NCBI GenBank assembly: GCA_958298945.1
Contig: OY282609.1
Location: 40,376,954 to 40,440,953, forward strand
DNA: 64,000 bases
Origin: Atherix ibis
Lineage: Eukaryota > Arthropoda > Insecta > Diptera > Athericidae
Direction of reading: 5' to 3'
Positions 47,290 to 61,153 of the stretch are shown here, one piece after another. The stretch's first letter is position 1. Every line of letters starts with the position of its first letter. The position numbers were made by a program, and so were the translations under genes. The notes beneath the pieces are model-generated. The model searched no databases and was not told the origin of the DNA. It saw only the letters and a program-made list of their open reading frames with translations.

Positions 47290-50100
47290 AAATCTTCAGT
47301 AGAAATTTTCAGTAGAAATTTTCAGTAGATATTTTCAGTAGATACTTTCAGTAGATATTTTCAGTAGAAATTTTCAGTAGAAATTTTCAGTAGAAATTTT
47401 CAGTAGGAATTTTCAGTAGAAATTTTCAGTAGAAATTTTCAGTAGAAATTGTTCAATATAAATTTTCAGTAGGAATTTTCAGTAGAAATTTTAGTGCGAA
47501 TTATCAGTAGAAATGTTCAGCATAAATTTTTAGTTGAAATTTTCAGTAGAAATTTTCAGTAGAAATTTTCAGAAGAAATTTTTAGTAGAAATTTTCAGTA
47601 GAAATGTTCAGTAGAAATTTTCAGTAGAAAATATCGGTAGAAATTTTCAATATAAATTTTCAGTAGGAATTTTCAGTAGAAATTTTAGTGCGAATTATCA
47701 GTAGAAATGTTCAGCATAAATTTTTAGTTGAAATTTTCAGTAGAAATTTTCAGTAGAAATTTTTAGTAGAAATTTTCAGTAGAAATTTTCAGTAGAACTT
47801 TTCAGTAGAAATTTTCAGTAGAAATTTTCAGTAGAAATTTTCAGTAGAAATAGTTAGTAGAAATTTTCAGTAGGAATTTTCAGAGAAATGTTCAGTAAAA
47901 ATTTTCAATAGGAATTTTCAGTAGAAATTTTCAGTGGGAATTATCAGTAGAAATGTTCAGCATAAATTATTAGTAGAAATTTTAGTAGAAATGTTTAGTA
48001 GAAATTTTCAGTAGAAATTTTCGGTAGATATTTTCAGTAGATTCTTTCAGTAGATATTTTCAGTAGAAATTTTTAGAAAAAAACTTAAGTAGAAATTTTC
48101 AGTAGAAATTTTCTGTAGAAATTTTCAGTAGAAATTTTCAGTAGAAATTTTCAGTAGAAATTTTCAGTAGAAATGTTCAGTAGAAATGTTCAGCATACAT
48201 TTTTAGTGGAAATTTTCAGTAGAAATTTTCAGTAGAAATTTTTAGTAGAAATTTTCACTAGAAATTTTCAGTAGAAATTTTCAGTAGAAATTTTCAGTAG
48301 AAATTTTCAGTAGAAATTTTCAGTAGAAATTTTCAGTAGAAATTTTCAGTAGAAATTTTCAGTAGAAATTTTCAGTAGAAATTTTCAGTAGAAATTTTCA
48401 GTAGAAATTTCAGTAGAAATTTTCAGTAGAAATTTTCAGTAGAAATTTTCCGTAGAAATTTTCAGTAGAAATTTTCAGTAGAAATTTTCAGTAGAAATTT
48501 TCAGTAGAAATTATCAGTAGAAATTTTCAATATAAATTTTCAGTAGGAATTTTCAGTAGAAATTTTAATGCGAATTATCAGTAGAAATGTTCAACATAAA
48601 TGTTCAGTAGAAATTTTCAGTAGGAATTTTAGTAGAAATTTTCAGTGGGAATTATCAGTAGAAATGTTCAGCATAAAATTTTAGTAGAATTTTTAGTAGA
48701 AATTTTTAGCAGAAATTTAAGTAGAAATTTTTAGTAGAAATTTTCAGTAGAAATTTTCAGTGGAAATTTTCAATATAAATTTTCAGTAGGAAGTTTCAGT
48801 AGAAATTTTAGTGCGAATTATCTGTAGAAATGTTCAGCATAAATTTTTAGTTGAAATTTTCAGTAGAAATTTTCAGCAGAAATTTTCAGCAAAAATTTTC
48901 AGTAGAAATTTTCAGTAAAAATTTTCAGTAGAAATTTTTAGGAGAAATTTTCAGTAGAAATTTTTAGTAGAAATTTTCAGAAGAAATTTTTAGTAGAAAT
49001 TTTCAGTAGAAATTTTCAATAGAAGTTTTCGGTAGAAATTTTCTGTTGAAATTTTCAGTAGAAATTTTCAGTAGAAATTTTCAGCAGAAATTTTCAGCAG
49101 AAATTTTCAGCAAAAATTTTCAGTAGAAATTTTCAGTAAAAATTTTCAGTAGATATTTTCAGTAGAAATTTTCAGTAGAAATTTTCAGTAGAAATTTTCT
49201 GTAGAAATTTTCAGTAGAAAGTTTCAGTAGAAATTTTCAGCACAAATTCTCAGTAGAAATTTTCAGTAGAAATTTTCAATATAAATTTTCAGTATGAATT
49301 TTCAGTAGAAATTTTAGTGCGTATTATCTGTAGAAAAGTTCAGCATAAATTTTTAGTTGAAATTTTCAGTAGAAATTTTCAGTAGAAATTTTTAGTAGAA
49401 ATTTTCAGTAGAAATTTTCAGTAGAAATTTTCGGTAGATATTTTCAGTAGATACTTTCAGTAGATATTTTCAGTAGAAATTTTTAGAAAAAAACTTAAGT
49501 AGAAATTTTCAGTAGAAATTTTCTGTAGAAAATTTCAGTAGAAATTTTCAGTAGAAATTTTCAGTAGAAATTTTCAGTAGAAATGTTCAGTAGAAATTAT
49601 CAGTAGAAATTTTCAATATAAATTTTCAGTAGAAATTTTAGTGCGAATTATCAGTAGAAATGTTCAGCATACATTTTTAGTGGAAATTTTCAGTAGAAAA
49701 TTTCAGTAGAAATTTTTAGTAGAAATTTTCAGTAGAAATTTTCAATAGAAGTTTTCGGTAGAAATTTTCTGTTGAAATTTTCAGTAGAAATTTTCAGTAG
49801 AAATTTTCAGCAGAAATTTTCAGCAGAAATTTTCAGCAAAAATTTTCAGTAGAAATTTTCAGTAAAAATTTTCAGTAGATATTTTCAGTAGAAATTTTCA
49901 GTAGAAATTTTCAGTAGAAATTTTCAGTAGAAATTTTCAGTAGAAATTTTCAGCACAAATTTTCAGTAGAAATTTTCAGTAGAAATTTTCAATATAAATT
50001 TTCAGTAGGAATTTTCAGTAGAAATTTTAGCGCGAATTATCTGTAGAAATGTTCAGCATAAATTTTTAGTTGAAATTTTCAGTAGAAATTTTCAGTAGAA
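47290..50100 (+). repeat. HOR G, copy 2
   Basis: Same order as copy 1. Small differences include GATTCTTTC for GATACTTTC near 48.04 kb and GAAAAGTTCAGC for GAAATGTTCAGC near 49.33 kb. Both copies carry a CACTAG unit followed by a long CAGTAG run broken by a 12-bp unit and a CCGTAG unit (about 45.3-45.5 and 48.25-48.5 kb). Confidence 0.84.
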
Positions 50101-52049
50101 ATTTTTAGTAGAAATTTTCAGTAGAAATTTTCAGTAGAAATTTTCGGTAGATATTTTCAGTAGATACTTTCAGTAGAAATTTTCAGTAGAAATTTTCAGT
50201 AGAAATTATCAGTAGAAATTTTCAATATAAATTTTCAGTAGGAATTTTCAGTAGAAATTTTAATGCGAATTATCAGTAGAAATGTTCAACATAAATGTTC
50301 AGTAGAAATTTTCAGTAGGAATTTTCAGTAAAAATTTTCAGTGGGAATTTTCAGTAGAAATTTTAGTGCGAATTATCTGTAGAAATGTTCAGCATAATTT
50401 TTTAGTTGAAATTTTCAGTAGAAATTTTCAGTAGAAATTTTTAGTAGAAATTTTCAGTAGAAATTTTCAGTAGAAATTTTTAGTAGAAATTTTCAGTAGA
50501 AATTTTCAGTAGAAATTTTCAGTAGAAATTTTCAGTAGAAATTTTCAGTAGAAATTTTCAGTAGAAATTTTCAGTAGAAATTTCCAGTAGAAATTTCCAG
50601 TAGAAATTTTCAGTAGAAATTTTCAGTACCATTGGTCTGTAGCAATTTTGGGTGGAAATTTTCAGTAGAAAGTTTCAGTAGAACCCTTAAGTAGACATTT
50701 TCAATAGTAATTTTCAGTAGAAATCTATAGTAAAAATTTTCAGCAGAAATTTTCAGTAGACATTTTCAGTAGAAATTTTCAGTAGAAATCTTCAGTAGAA
50801 ATTTTCAGTAGAAATTTTCAATAGAAATTTTCTGTAGATATTTTCAGCAGATATTTTCAGTAGAAATTTTGTGCAAAAATTTTCAGTAGAAATAGTTAGT
50901 AGAAATTTTAGTAGAAATTTTTAGCAGAAATTTAAGTAGAAATTTTCAGTAGAAATTTTCAGTAGAAATTTTCAGTAGAAATTTTTAGTAGAAATTTTCA
51001 GTAGAAATTTTCAGTAGAAATTATCAGTAGAAATTTTCAATATAAATTTTCAGTAGAAATTTTCAGTAGAAATTATCAGTAGAAATTTTCAATATAAATT
51101 TTCAGTAGGAATTTTCAGTAGAAATTTTAATGCGAATTATCAGTAGAAATGTTCAACATAAATGTTCAGTAGAAATTTTCAGTAGGAATTTTCAGTAGAA
51201 TTTTCTGTTGAAATTTTCAGTAGAAATTTTGAGTAGAAATTTTCAGCAGAAATTTTTAGCAAAAATTTTCAGTAGAAATTTTCAGTAAAAATTTTCAGTA
51301 GATATTTTCAGTAGAAATTTTCAGTACAAATTTTCAGTAGAAATTTTCTGTAGAAATTTTCAGTAGAAATTTTCAGCACAAATTTTCAGTAGAAATTTTC
51401 AGTAGAAATTTTCAGTAGAAATTTTCAGTAGAAATTTTCAATATAAATTTTCAGTAGGAATTTTCAGTAGAAATTTTAGTGCGAATTATCTGTAGAAATG
51501 TTCAGCATAAATTTTTAGTTGAAATTTTCAGTAGAAATTTTCAGTAGAAATTTTTAGTAGAAATTTTCAGTAGAAATTTTCAGTAGAAATTTTTAGTAGA
51601 AATTTTCAGTAGAAATTTTCAGTAGAAATTTTCAGTAGAAATTTTCAGTAGAAATTTTCAGTAGAAATTTTCAGTAGAAATTTTCAGTAGAAATTTTCAG
51701 TAGAAATTTTCAGTAGAAATTTTCAGTAGAAATTTCCAGTAGAAATTTCCAGTAGAAATTTTCAGTAGAAATTTTCAGTACCATTGGTCTGTAGCAATTT
51801 TGGGTGGAAATTTTCAGTAGAAAGTTTCAGTAGAACCCTTAAGTAGACATTTTCAATAGTAATTTTCAGTAGAAATCTATAGTAAAAATTTTCAGCAGAA
51901 ATTTTCAGTAGACATTTTCAGTAGAAATTTTCAGTAGAAATCTTCAGTAGAAATTTTCAGTAGAAATTTTCAATAGAAATTTTCTGTAGATATTTTCAGC
52001 AGATATTTTCAGTAGAAATTTTGTGCAAAAATTTTCAGTAGAAATAGTT
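50101..52049 (+). repeat. HOR H, CCATTGG blocks 1152 bp apart
   Basis: CCATTGGTCTGTAGC at 50629 and 51781 shares two changes from the usual CCATTTGTCAGTAGC, showing the two copies are sisters. The upstream GTGCGAATTATCTG blocks (50368, 51481) are 1113 bp apart, three units fewer. The first copy is cut after GAAATAGTTAG near 50.9 kb, where it jumps to TTTTAGTAG/TTTAAGTAG units. The second continues normally. Confidence 0.83.
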
Positions 52050-55000
52050 AGTAGAAATTTTCAGTAGGAATTTTCAGTAGGAATTTTTAGAGAAATTTCA
52101 GTAGAAATTTACAATTGAAATTTTCAGTAAAAATTTTAGTGCAAATTATCAGTAGAAATGTTCAGCATAAATTGTTAGTTGAAATTTTCAGTAGAAATTT
52201 TTAGTAGAAATTTAGAGCAGAAATTTTCAATAGAAATTTTCTCTAAAAATTTTCAGTAGAAATAGTTATTAGAAATTTTCAGTAGGAATTTTCAGTAGAA
52301 ATTTTCAGTAGATATTTTCAATAGAAATTTCAGTAGAAATTTTCAGTAGAAATTTTCAGTAGAAATTTTCAGTAGAAAATTTGAGTAGAAATTTTCAGTA
52401 GAAATTTCCAGCAGATATTTTCAGCAGATACTTTTAGTAGAAATTTTCAGTAGAAATTTTTAGTAGAAATCTTAAGTAGAAATTTTTAGTAGAAATTTTT
52501 AGTAGAAATCTTAAGTAAAAATTTTCAGTAGAAATTTTCTGTAGAAATTTCAGTAGAAATTTTCAGTAGAAATTTTCAATATAAATTTTCAGTAGGAATT
52601 TTCGGTAGAAATTTTTAGTTGAAATTTTCAGTAGAAATTTTCAGTAGAAATTTTTAGTAGAAATTTTCAGTAGAAATTTTCAGTAGAAATTTTCAGTAGA
52701 AATTTTCAGTAGAAATTTTCAATAGAAATTTTCAGTAGAAATTTTCAGTAGAAATTTTCAGTAGAAATTTTCAGTAGAAATTTTCAGCAGAAATTTTCAG
52801 TAGAACTCTTAAGTAGACATTTTCAGTAGTAATTTTCAGTAGAAATCTTTAATAAAAATTTTCAGCGGAAATTTTCAGTAGAAATTTTCAGTAGAAATTT
52901 TCAGTAGAAATCTTCAGTAGAAATTTTCAATAGAAATTTTCTGTAGATATTTTCAGTAGATATGTTCAGTAGATATTTTCAGTAGATATTTTCAGTAGAT
53001 ATTTTCAGTAGAAATTTTGTGCAAAAATTTTCAGTAGAAATAGTTTGTAGAAATTTTCAGTAGGAATTTTCCGAGAAATTTTCAGTAGAAATTTTCAGTA
53101 GAAATTTACAATTGAAATTTTCAGTAGAAATTTTAGTGCAAATTATCAGTAGAAATGTTCAGTATAAATTGTTAGTTGAAATTTTCAGTAGAAATTTTTA
53201 GTAGAAATTTTTAGTAGAAATTTTCAGCAGAAATTTTCAGTAAAAATTTTCAGTAGAAATTTTCAGTAGAAATTTTCTGTAAAAATTTTCAGTAGAAATA
53301 GTAATTTTCAGTAGAAATTTTCAATATAAATTTTCAGTAGGGATTTATTAGTAGAAATTTTAGTGCGAATTATCAGTAGAAATGTTCAGCATAAATTTTT
53401 AGTTGAAATTTTCAGTAAAAATTTTCAGTAGAAATTTTTAGTAGAAATTTTTAGTTGAAATTTTTAGTAGAAATTTTTAGTAGAAATTTTCAGTAGAAAT
53501 TTTCAGTAGAAATTTTCAGTAGAAATTTTCAGTAGAAATTTTCAGTAGAAATTTTCAGTAGAAATTTTCAGTAGAAATTTTCAGTAGAAATTTTCAGTAG
53601 AAATTTTCAATAGAAATTTTGAGTAAAAATTTTCAGTAGAAATTTTCAGTAAATATTTTCAATATAAATAGTAATTTTCAGTAGAAATTTTCAATAGAAA
53701 TTTTGAGTAAAAATTTTCAGTAGAAATTTTCTGTAAAAATTTTCAGTAGAAATAGTAATTTTCAGTAGAAATTTTCAATATAAATTTTCAGTAGGGATTT
53801 ATTAGTAGAAATTTTAGTGCGAATTATCAGTAGAAATGTTCAGCATAAATTTTTAGTTGAAATTTTCAGTAAAAATTTTCAGTAGAAATTTTTAGTAGAA
53901 ATTTTTAGTTGAAATTTTTAGTAGAAATTTTTAGTAGAAATTTTCAGTAGAAATTTTCAGTAGAAATTTTCAGTAGAAATTTTCAGTAGAAATTTTCAGT
54001 AGAAATTTTCAGTAGAAATTTTCAGTAGAAATTTTCAGTAGAAATTTTCAGTAGAAATTTTCAGTAGAAATTTTCAATATAAATTTTCAGGAGGAATTTT
54101 CAGTAGAAATTTTAGTGCGAATTGTCAGTAGAAATGTTCAGCATAAATTTTTAGTTGAAATTTTCAGTAGAAATTTTCAGTAGAAATTTTTAGTAGAAAT
54201 TTTCAGTATAAATTTTCAGTAGGAATTTTCAGTAGAAATTTTAGTGCGGATTATCAGTAGAAATGTTCAGCATAAATTTTTAGTTGAAATTTTCAGTAGA
54301 AATTTTCAGTAGAAATTTTAAGTAGATATTTTCAGTAGATATTTTCAGTAGATATTTTCAGTAGAAATTTTCAGTAGAAATTTTCAGTAGAAATTTTCAG
54401 TAGAAATTTTCGGTAGAAATTTTCTGTAGAAATTTTCAGTAGAAATTTTCAGTAGAAATTTTCAGTAGAAATTTTCAGTAGAAATTTTCAGTAGAAATTT
54501 TCAGTAAAAATTTTCAGTAGATAAATTTTCAGTAGAAATTTTCAGTAGAAAATTTCAGTAGAAATTTTCAGTAGAAATTTTCAGTAGAAATTTTCTGTAG
54601 TAATTTTCAGTAGAAATTATCAGTAGAAATTTTCAGTAGAAATTTTCAGTAGAAATTTTAGTCGAAATTTTCAATATAAATTTTCAGCAGGAATTTTCAG
54701 TAGAAATTTTAGTGCGAATTATCAGTAGAAATGTTCAGCATAAATTTTTAGTTGAAATTTTCAGTAGAAATTTTCAGTAGAAATTTTTAGTAGAAATTTT
54801 CAGTAGAAATTTTCAGTAGAAATTTTCAGTAGAAATTTTCAATAGAAATTTTCAGTAGAAATTTTCAGTAGAAATTTTCAGTAGAAATTTTCAGTAGAAA
54901 TTTTCAGTAGAACTCTTAAGTAGACATTTTCAGTAGTAATTTTCAGTAGAAATCTTTAATAAAAATGTTCAGCAGAAATTTTCAGTAGAAATTTTCAGTA

Positions 55001-55427
55001 GAAATTTTCAGTAGAAATCTTCAGTAGAAATTTTCAATAGAAATTATCTGTAGATATTTTCAGTAGATATTTTCAGTAGATATTTTCAGTAGATATTTTC
55101 AGTAGATATTTTCAGTAGATATTTTCAGTAGATATTTTCAGTAGATATTTTCAGTAGAAATTTTGTGCAAAAATTTTCAGTAGAAATAGTTAGTAGAAAT
55201 TTTCAGTAGGAATTTTCAGAGAAATTTTCAGCAGAAATTTTCAGTAGAAATTTACAATTGAAATTTTCAGTAGAAATTTTAGTGCAAATTATCAGTAGAA
55301 ATGTTCAGCATAAATTGTTAGTTGAAATTTGCAGTAGAAATTTTTAGTAGAAATTTTTAGTAGAAATTTTCAGCAGAAATTTTCAGTAGAAATTTTCAGT
55401 AGAAATTTTCAATATAAATTTTCAGTA
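52050..55427 (+). repeat. HOR I, about 2107-bp repeat with an internal 454-bp duplication
   Basis: TAGAACTCTTAAGTAGAC (a worn CCATTTG-block tail) at 52801 recurs at 54908, 2107 bp later. Within it, GGGATTTATTAG at 53340 and 53794 marks a 454-bp duplication with GAATTTTGAGTAAAA and GTAATTTTC units. Near 54.66-54.68 kb there is a GTCGAAATTTTCAATAT unit. A GATATTTT run lies at 52.94-53.01 kb and a longer one at 55048-55151. Confidence 0.8.
55048..55151 (+). repeat. Run of eight GATATTTT units
   Basis: One CTGTAGATATTTT unit is followed by seven CAGTAGATATTTT units (104 bp). Other copies of this module have two to five, so the variant unit itself has been amplified here. Confidence 0.9.
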
Positions 55428-58400
55428 GGGATTTATTAGTAGAAATTTTAGTGCGAATTATCAGTAGAAATGTTCAGCATAAATTTTTAGTTGAAATTTT
55501 CAGTAGAAATTTTCAGTAGATATTTTCAGTAGAAATTTTCAGTAGAAATTTTCCGTAGAAATTTTCAGTAGAAATTTTCAGTAGAAATTTTCAGTAGAAA
55601 TTTTCAGTAGAAATTTTCAGTAGAAATTTTCAGTAGAAATTTTCAGTAGAAATTTTCAGTAGAAATTTTCAATAGAAATTTTCAGTAAAAATTTTCAGTA
55701 GAAATTTTCAGTAGAAATTTTCAGTAAATATTTTCAATATAAATTTTCAGTAGAAATTTTCAGTAAAAACTTTCAGTAGAAATTTTCAGTAGAAATCTTC
55801 AGTAGAAATTTTCAGTAGAAATTTTAAGTAGATATTTTCAGTAGATATTTTCAGTAGATATTTTCAGTAGAAATTTTCAGTAGAAATTTTCAGTAGAAAT
55901 TTTCAGTAGAAATTTTCAGTAGAAATTTTCAGTAGAAATTTTCAGTAGAAATTTTCAGTAGAAATTTTCAGTAGAAATTTTCAGTAGAAATTTTCAATAT
56001 AAATTTTCAGGAGGAATTTTTAGCAGAAATTTTAGTGCGAATTGTCAGTAGAAATGTTCAGCATAAATTTTTAGTTGAAATTTTCAGTAGAAATTTTCAG
56101 TAGAAATTTTTAGTAGAAATTTTCAGTAGAAATTTTCAGTAGAAATTTTCAGTAGAACTTTTCAGTAGAAATTATCAGTAGAAATTTTCAATATAAATTT
56201 TCAGTAGGAATTTTCAGTAGAAATTTTAGTGCGGATTATCAGTAGAAATGTTCAGCATAAATTTTTAGTTGAAATTTTCAGTAGAAATTTTCAGTAGAAA
56301 TTTTAAGTAGATATTTTCAGTAGATATTTTCAGTAGATATTTTCAGTAGAAATTTTCAGTAGAAATTTTCAGTAGAAATTTTCAGTAGAAATTTTCAGTA
56401 GAAATTTTCAATACAAATTGTCAGTAGGAATTTTCAGTAGAAATTTTAGTGCGAATTATCAGTGGAAATGTTCAGCATACATTTTTAGTTGAAATTTTCA
56501 GTAAAAATTTTTAGTAGAAATTTTCAGTAGAAATTTTCAGTACAAATTTTCAGTAGAAATTTTCAGTAGAAATTATCAGTAGAAATTTTCAATATAAATT
56601 TTCAGTAGGGATTTATTAATAGAAATTTTAGTGCGAATTATCAGTAGAAATGTTCAGCATAAATTTTTAGTTGAAATTTTCACTAGAAATTTTCAGTAGA
56701 AATTTTTAGTAGAAATTTTTAGTTGAAATTTTCAGTAGAAATATGTAGTAGAAATTTTCAGTAGAAATTTTCAGTAGAAATTTTCAGTAGAAATTTTCAG
56801 TAGAAATTTTCAGTAAAAATTTTCAATATAAATTTGCAGTAGAAATTTTCAGTAAAAATTTCCAGTAGAAATTTTCAGTAGAAATCTTCAGTAGAAATTT
56901 TCAGTAGAAATTTTCAGTAGAAATTTTAAGTAGAAATTTTAAGTAGATATTTTCAGTAGATATTTTCAGTAGATATTTTCAGTAGAAATTTTCAGTAGAA
57001 ATTTTCAGTAGAAATTTTCAGTAGAAATATTTAATATAAATTTTCAGTAGGGATTTATTAGTAGAAATTTTAGTGCGAATTATCAGTAGAAATGTTCAGC
57101 ATAAATTTTTAGTTGAAATTTTCAGTAGAAATTTTCAGTAGAAATTTTTAGTAGAAATTTTTAGTTGAAATTTTCAGTAGAAATTTGTAGTAGAAATTTT
57201 CAGTAGAAATTTTCAGTAGAAATTTTCAGTAGAAATTTTCAGTAGAAATTTTCAGTAGAAATTTTCAGTAGAAATTTTCAGTAAAAATTTTCAGTAGAAA
57301 TTTTCAGTAGAAATTTTCAGTAAATATTTTCAATATAAATTTTCAGTAGAAATTTTCAGTAGAAATTTTCAGTAAAAACTTTCAGTAGAAATTTTTAGTA
57401 GAAATCTTCAGTAGAAATTTTCAGTAGAAATTTTAAGTAGATATTTTCAGTAGATATTTTCAGTAGTTATTTTCAGTAGAAATTTTCACTAGAAATTTTC
57501 AGTAGAAATTTTCAGTAGAAATTTTCAGTAGAAATTTTCAATATAAATTTTCAGTAGAAATTTTCAGTAGAAATTTTCAGTAGAAATTTTTAGTAGAAAT
57601 TTTCAGTAGAAATTTTCAGTAAAAATTTTCGGTAGAAATTTTCAGTAGAAATTATCAGTAGAAATTTTCAATATAAATTTTCAGTAGGAATTTTCAGTAG
57701 AAATTTTAGTGCGAATTATCAGTAGAAATGTTCAGCATAAATTTTTAGTTGAAATTTTCAGTAGAAATTTTCAGTAGAAATTTTCAGTAGATATTTTCAG
57801 TAGATATTTTCAGTAGATATTTTCAGTAGAAATTTTCAGTAGAAATTTTCAGTAGAAATTTTCAGTAGAAATCTTCAGTAGAAATTTTTAGTAGAAATTT
57901 TAAGTAGATATTTTCAGTAGATATTTTCAGTAGAAATTTTAGTGCGAATTATCAGTGGAAATGTTCAGCATAAATTTTTAGTTGAAATTTTCAGTAAAAA
58001 TTTTCAGTAGAAATTTTCAGTAGAAATTTTCAGTAGAAATTTTCAGTAGAAATTTTCAGTAGAAATTTTCAGTAGAAATTTTCAGTAGAAATTTTCAGTA
58101 GAAATTTTCAGTAGTAATTTTCAGTAAAAATTTTCAGTAGCAATTTTTAGTAGAAATTTTCAGTAAATATTTTCAATATAAATTTTCAGTAGAAATTTTC
58201 AGTAGAAATTTTCAGTAAAAACTTTCAATATAAATTTTCAGTAGAAATCTTCAGTAGAAATTTTCAATATAAATTTTTAGTAGGGATTTATTAGTAGAAA
58301 TTTTAGTGCGAATTATCAGTAGAAATGTTCAGCATAAATTTTTAGTTGAAATTTTCAGTAGAAATTTTCAGTAGTAATTTTCAGTAAAAATGTTCAGTAG

Positions 58401-58650
58401 AAATTTTCAGTAGGAATTTTCAGTAAATATTTTCAGTAGAAATTTTCAGTAGAAATTTTCAGTAGAAATTATCAGTAGAAATTTTCAATATAAATTTTCA
58501 GTAGGAATTTTCAGTAGAAATTTTAGTGAAAATTATCAGTAGAAATATTCAGCATAAATTTTTAGTTGAAATTTTCAGTAGAAATTTTCAGTAGAAATTT
58601 TTAGTAGAAATTTTCAGCAGAAATTTTCAGTAGAAATTTTCAGTAGAAAT
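55428..58650 (+). repeat. GGGATTTATTAG-type HOR J, first copy
   Basis: The block GGGATTTATTAG followed by GTGCGAATTATCAG and GCATAAATTTTTAGTTG occurs at 55428, 56608 (as GGGATTTATTAATAG), 57050 and 58283. CCATTTG blocks are absent from here on. The GTGCGGATTATC marker at 56231 recurs at 58735 (2504 bp). The copy has GAGGAATTTT (55.99 kb), AATACAAATTGTC (56.41 kb) and GTGGAAATGTTC (56.46 and 57.95 kb) variants. Confidence 0.84.
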
Positions 58651-61153
58651 TTTCAGTAGAACTTTTCAGTAGAAATTATCAGTAGAAATTTTCAATATAA
58701 ATTTTCAGTAGGCATTTTCAGTAGAAATTTTAGTGCGGATTATCAGTAGAAATGTTCAGCATAAATTTTTAGTTGAAATTTTCAGTAGAAATTTTCAGTA
58801 GAAATTTTAAGTAGATATTTTCAGTAGATATTTTCAGTAGATATTTTCAGTAGAAATTTTCAGTAGAAATTTTCAGTAGAAATTTTCAGTAGAAATTTTC
58901 AATACAAATTGTCAGTAGGAATTTTCAGTAGAAATTTTAGTGCGAATTATCAGTGGAAATGTTCAGCATACATTTTTAGTTGAAATTATCAGTAAAAATT
59001 TTCAGTAGAAATTTTTAGTAGAAATTTTCAGTAGAAATTTTCAGTAGAAATTTTCAGTAGAAATTTTCAGTAGAAATTATCAGTAGAAATTTTCAATATA
59101 AATTTTCAGTAAGGATTTATTAGTAGAAATTTTAGTGCGAATTATCAGTAGAAATGTTCAGCATAAATTTTTAGTTGAAATTTTCACTAGAAATTTTTAG
59201 TAGAAATTTTTAGTAGAAATTTTTAGTTGAAATTTTCAGTAGAAATATGTAGTAGAAATTTTCAGTAGAAATTTTCAGTAGAAATTTTCAGTAGAAATTT
59301 TCAGTAGAAATTTTCAGTAAAAATTTTCAATATAAATTTGCAGTAGAAATTTTCAGTAAAAATTTCCAGTAGAAATTTTCAGTAGAAATCTTCAGTAGAA
59401 ATTTTCAGTAGAAATTTTCAGTAGAAATTTTAAGTAGATATTTTCAGTAGATATTTTCAGTAGATATTTTCAGTAGAAATTTTCAGTAGAAATTTTCAGT
59501 ACAAATTTTCAGTAGAAATTTTCAGTAGAAATATTTAATATAAATTTTCAGTAGGGATTTATTAGTAGAAATTTTAGTGCGAATTATCAGTAGAAATGTT
59601 CAGCATAAATTTTTAGTTGAAATTTTCAGTAGAAATTTTCAGTAGAAATTTTTAGTAGAAATTTTTAGTTGAAATTTTCAGTAGAAATTTGTAGTAGAAA
59701 TTTTCAGTAAAAATTTTCAGTAGAAATTTTCAGTAGAAATTTTCAGTAGAAATTTTCAGTAGAAATTTTCAGTAGAAATTTTCAGTAAAAATTTTCAGTA
59801 GAAATTTTCAGTAGAAATTTGCAGTAAATATTTTCAATATAAATTTTCAGTAGAAATTTTCATTAGAAATTTTCAGTAAAAACTTTCAGTAGAAATTTTT
59901 AGTAGAAATCTTCAGTAGAAATTTTCAGTAGAAATTTTAAGTAGATATTTTCAGTAGATATTTTCAGTAGTTATTTTCAGTAGAAATTTTCACTAGAAAT
60001 TTTCAGTAGAAATTTTCAGTAGAAATTTTCAGTAGAAATTTTCAATATAAATTTTCAGTAGAAATTTTCAGTAGAAATTTTCAGTAGAAATTTTTAGTAG
60101 AAATTTTCAGTAGAAATTTTCAGTAGAAATTTTCGGTAGAAATTTTCAGTAGAAATTATCAGTAGAAATTTTCAATATAAATTTTCAGTAGGAATTTTCA
60201 GTAGAAATTTTAGTGCGAATTATCAGTAGAAATGTTCAGCATAAATTTTTAGTTGAAATTTTCAGTAGAAATTTTCAGTAGAAATTTTCAGTAGATATTT
60301 TCAGTAGATATTTTCAGTAGATATTTTCAGTAGAAATTTTCAGTAGAAATTTTCAGTAGAAATTTTCAGTACAAATCTTCAGTAGAAATTTTTAGTAGAA
60401 ATTTTAAGTAGATATTTTCAGTAGATATTTTCAGTAGAAATTTTAGTGCGAATTATCAGTGGAAATGTTCAGCATAAATTTTTAGTTGAAATTTTCAGTA
60501 AAAATTTTCAGTAAAAATTTTCAGTAGAAATTTTCAGTAGAAATTTTCAGTAGAAATTTTCAGTAGAAATTTTCAGTAGAAATTTTCAGTAGAAATTTTC
60601 AGTAGAAATTATCAGTAGAAATTTTCAATATAAATTTTCAGTAAGGATTTATTAGTAGAAATTTTAGTGCGAATTATCAGTAGAAATGTTCAGCATAAAT
60701 TTTTAGTTGAAATTTTCAGTAGAAATTTTCAGTAGAAATTTTTAGTAGAAATTTTTAGTTGAAATTTTCAGTAGAAATATGTAGTAGAAATTTTCAGTAG
60801 AAATTTTCAGTAGAAATTTTCAGTAGAAATTTTCAGTAGAAATTTTCAGTAAAAATTTTCAATATAAATTTGCAGTAGAAATTTTCAGTAGAAATTTTCA
60901 GTAAAAATTTTCAGTAGAAATTTTCAGTAGAAATCTTCAGTAGAAATTTTCAGTAGAAATTATCAGTAGAAATTTTCAATATAAATTTTCAGTTGGAATT
61001 TTCAGTAGAAATTTTAGTGCGAATTATCAGTAGAAATGTTCAGCATAAATTTTTAGTTGAAATTTTCAGTAGAAATTTTCAGTAGAAATTTTCAGTAGAT
61101 ATTTTCAGTAGATATTTTCAGTAGATATTTTCAGTAGAAATTTTCAGTAGAAA
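58651..61153 (+). repeat. HOR J, second copy (2504-bp offset)
   Basis: GGGATTTATTAG at 59554 corresponds to 57050, the AAGGATTTATTAG unit at about 59113 to 56608, and GTGCGAATTATCAGTGG at 60448 to 57943 (offsets 2504-2505). AATACAAATTGTC near 58901 is 13 bp short of the offset. From about 60.16 kb an 817-bp segment is repeated (60448 to 61265; 60644 to 61461). Confidence 0.84.
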
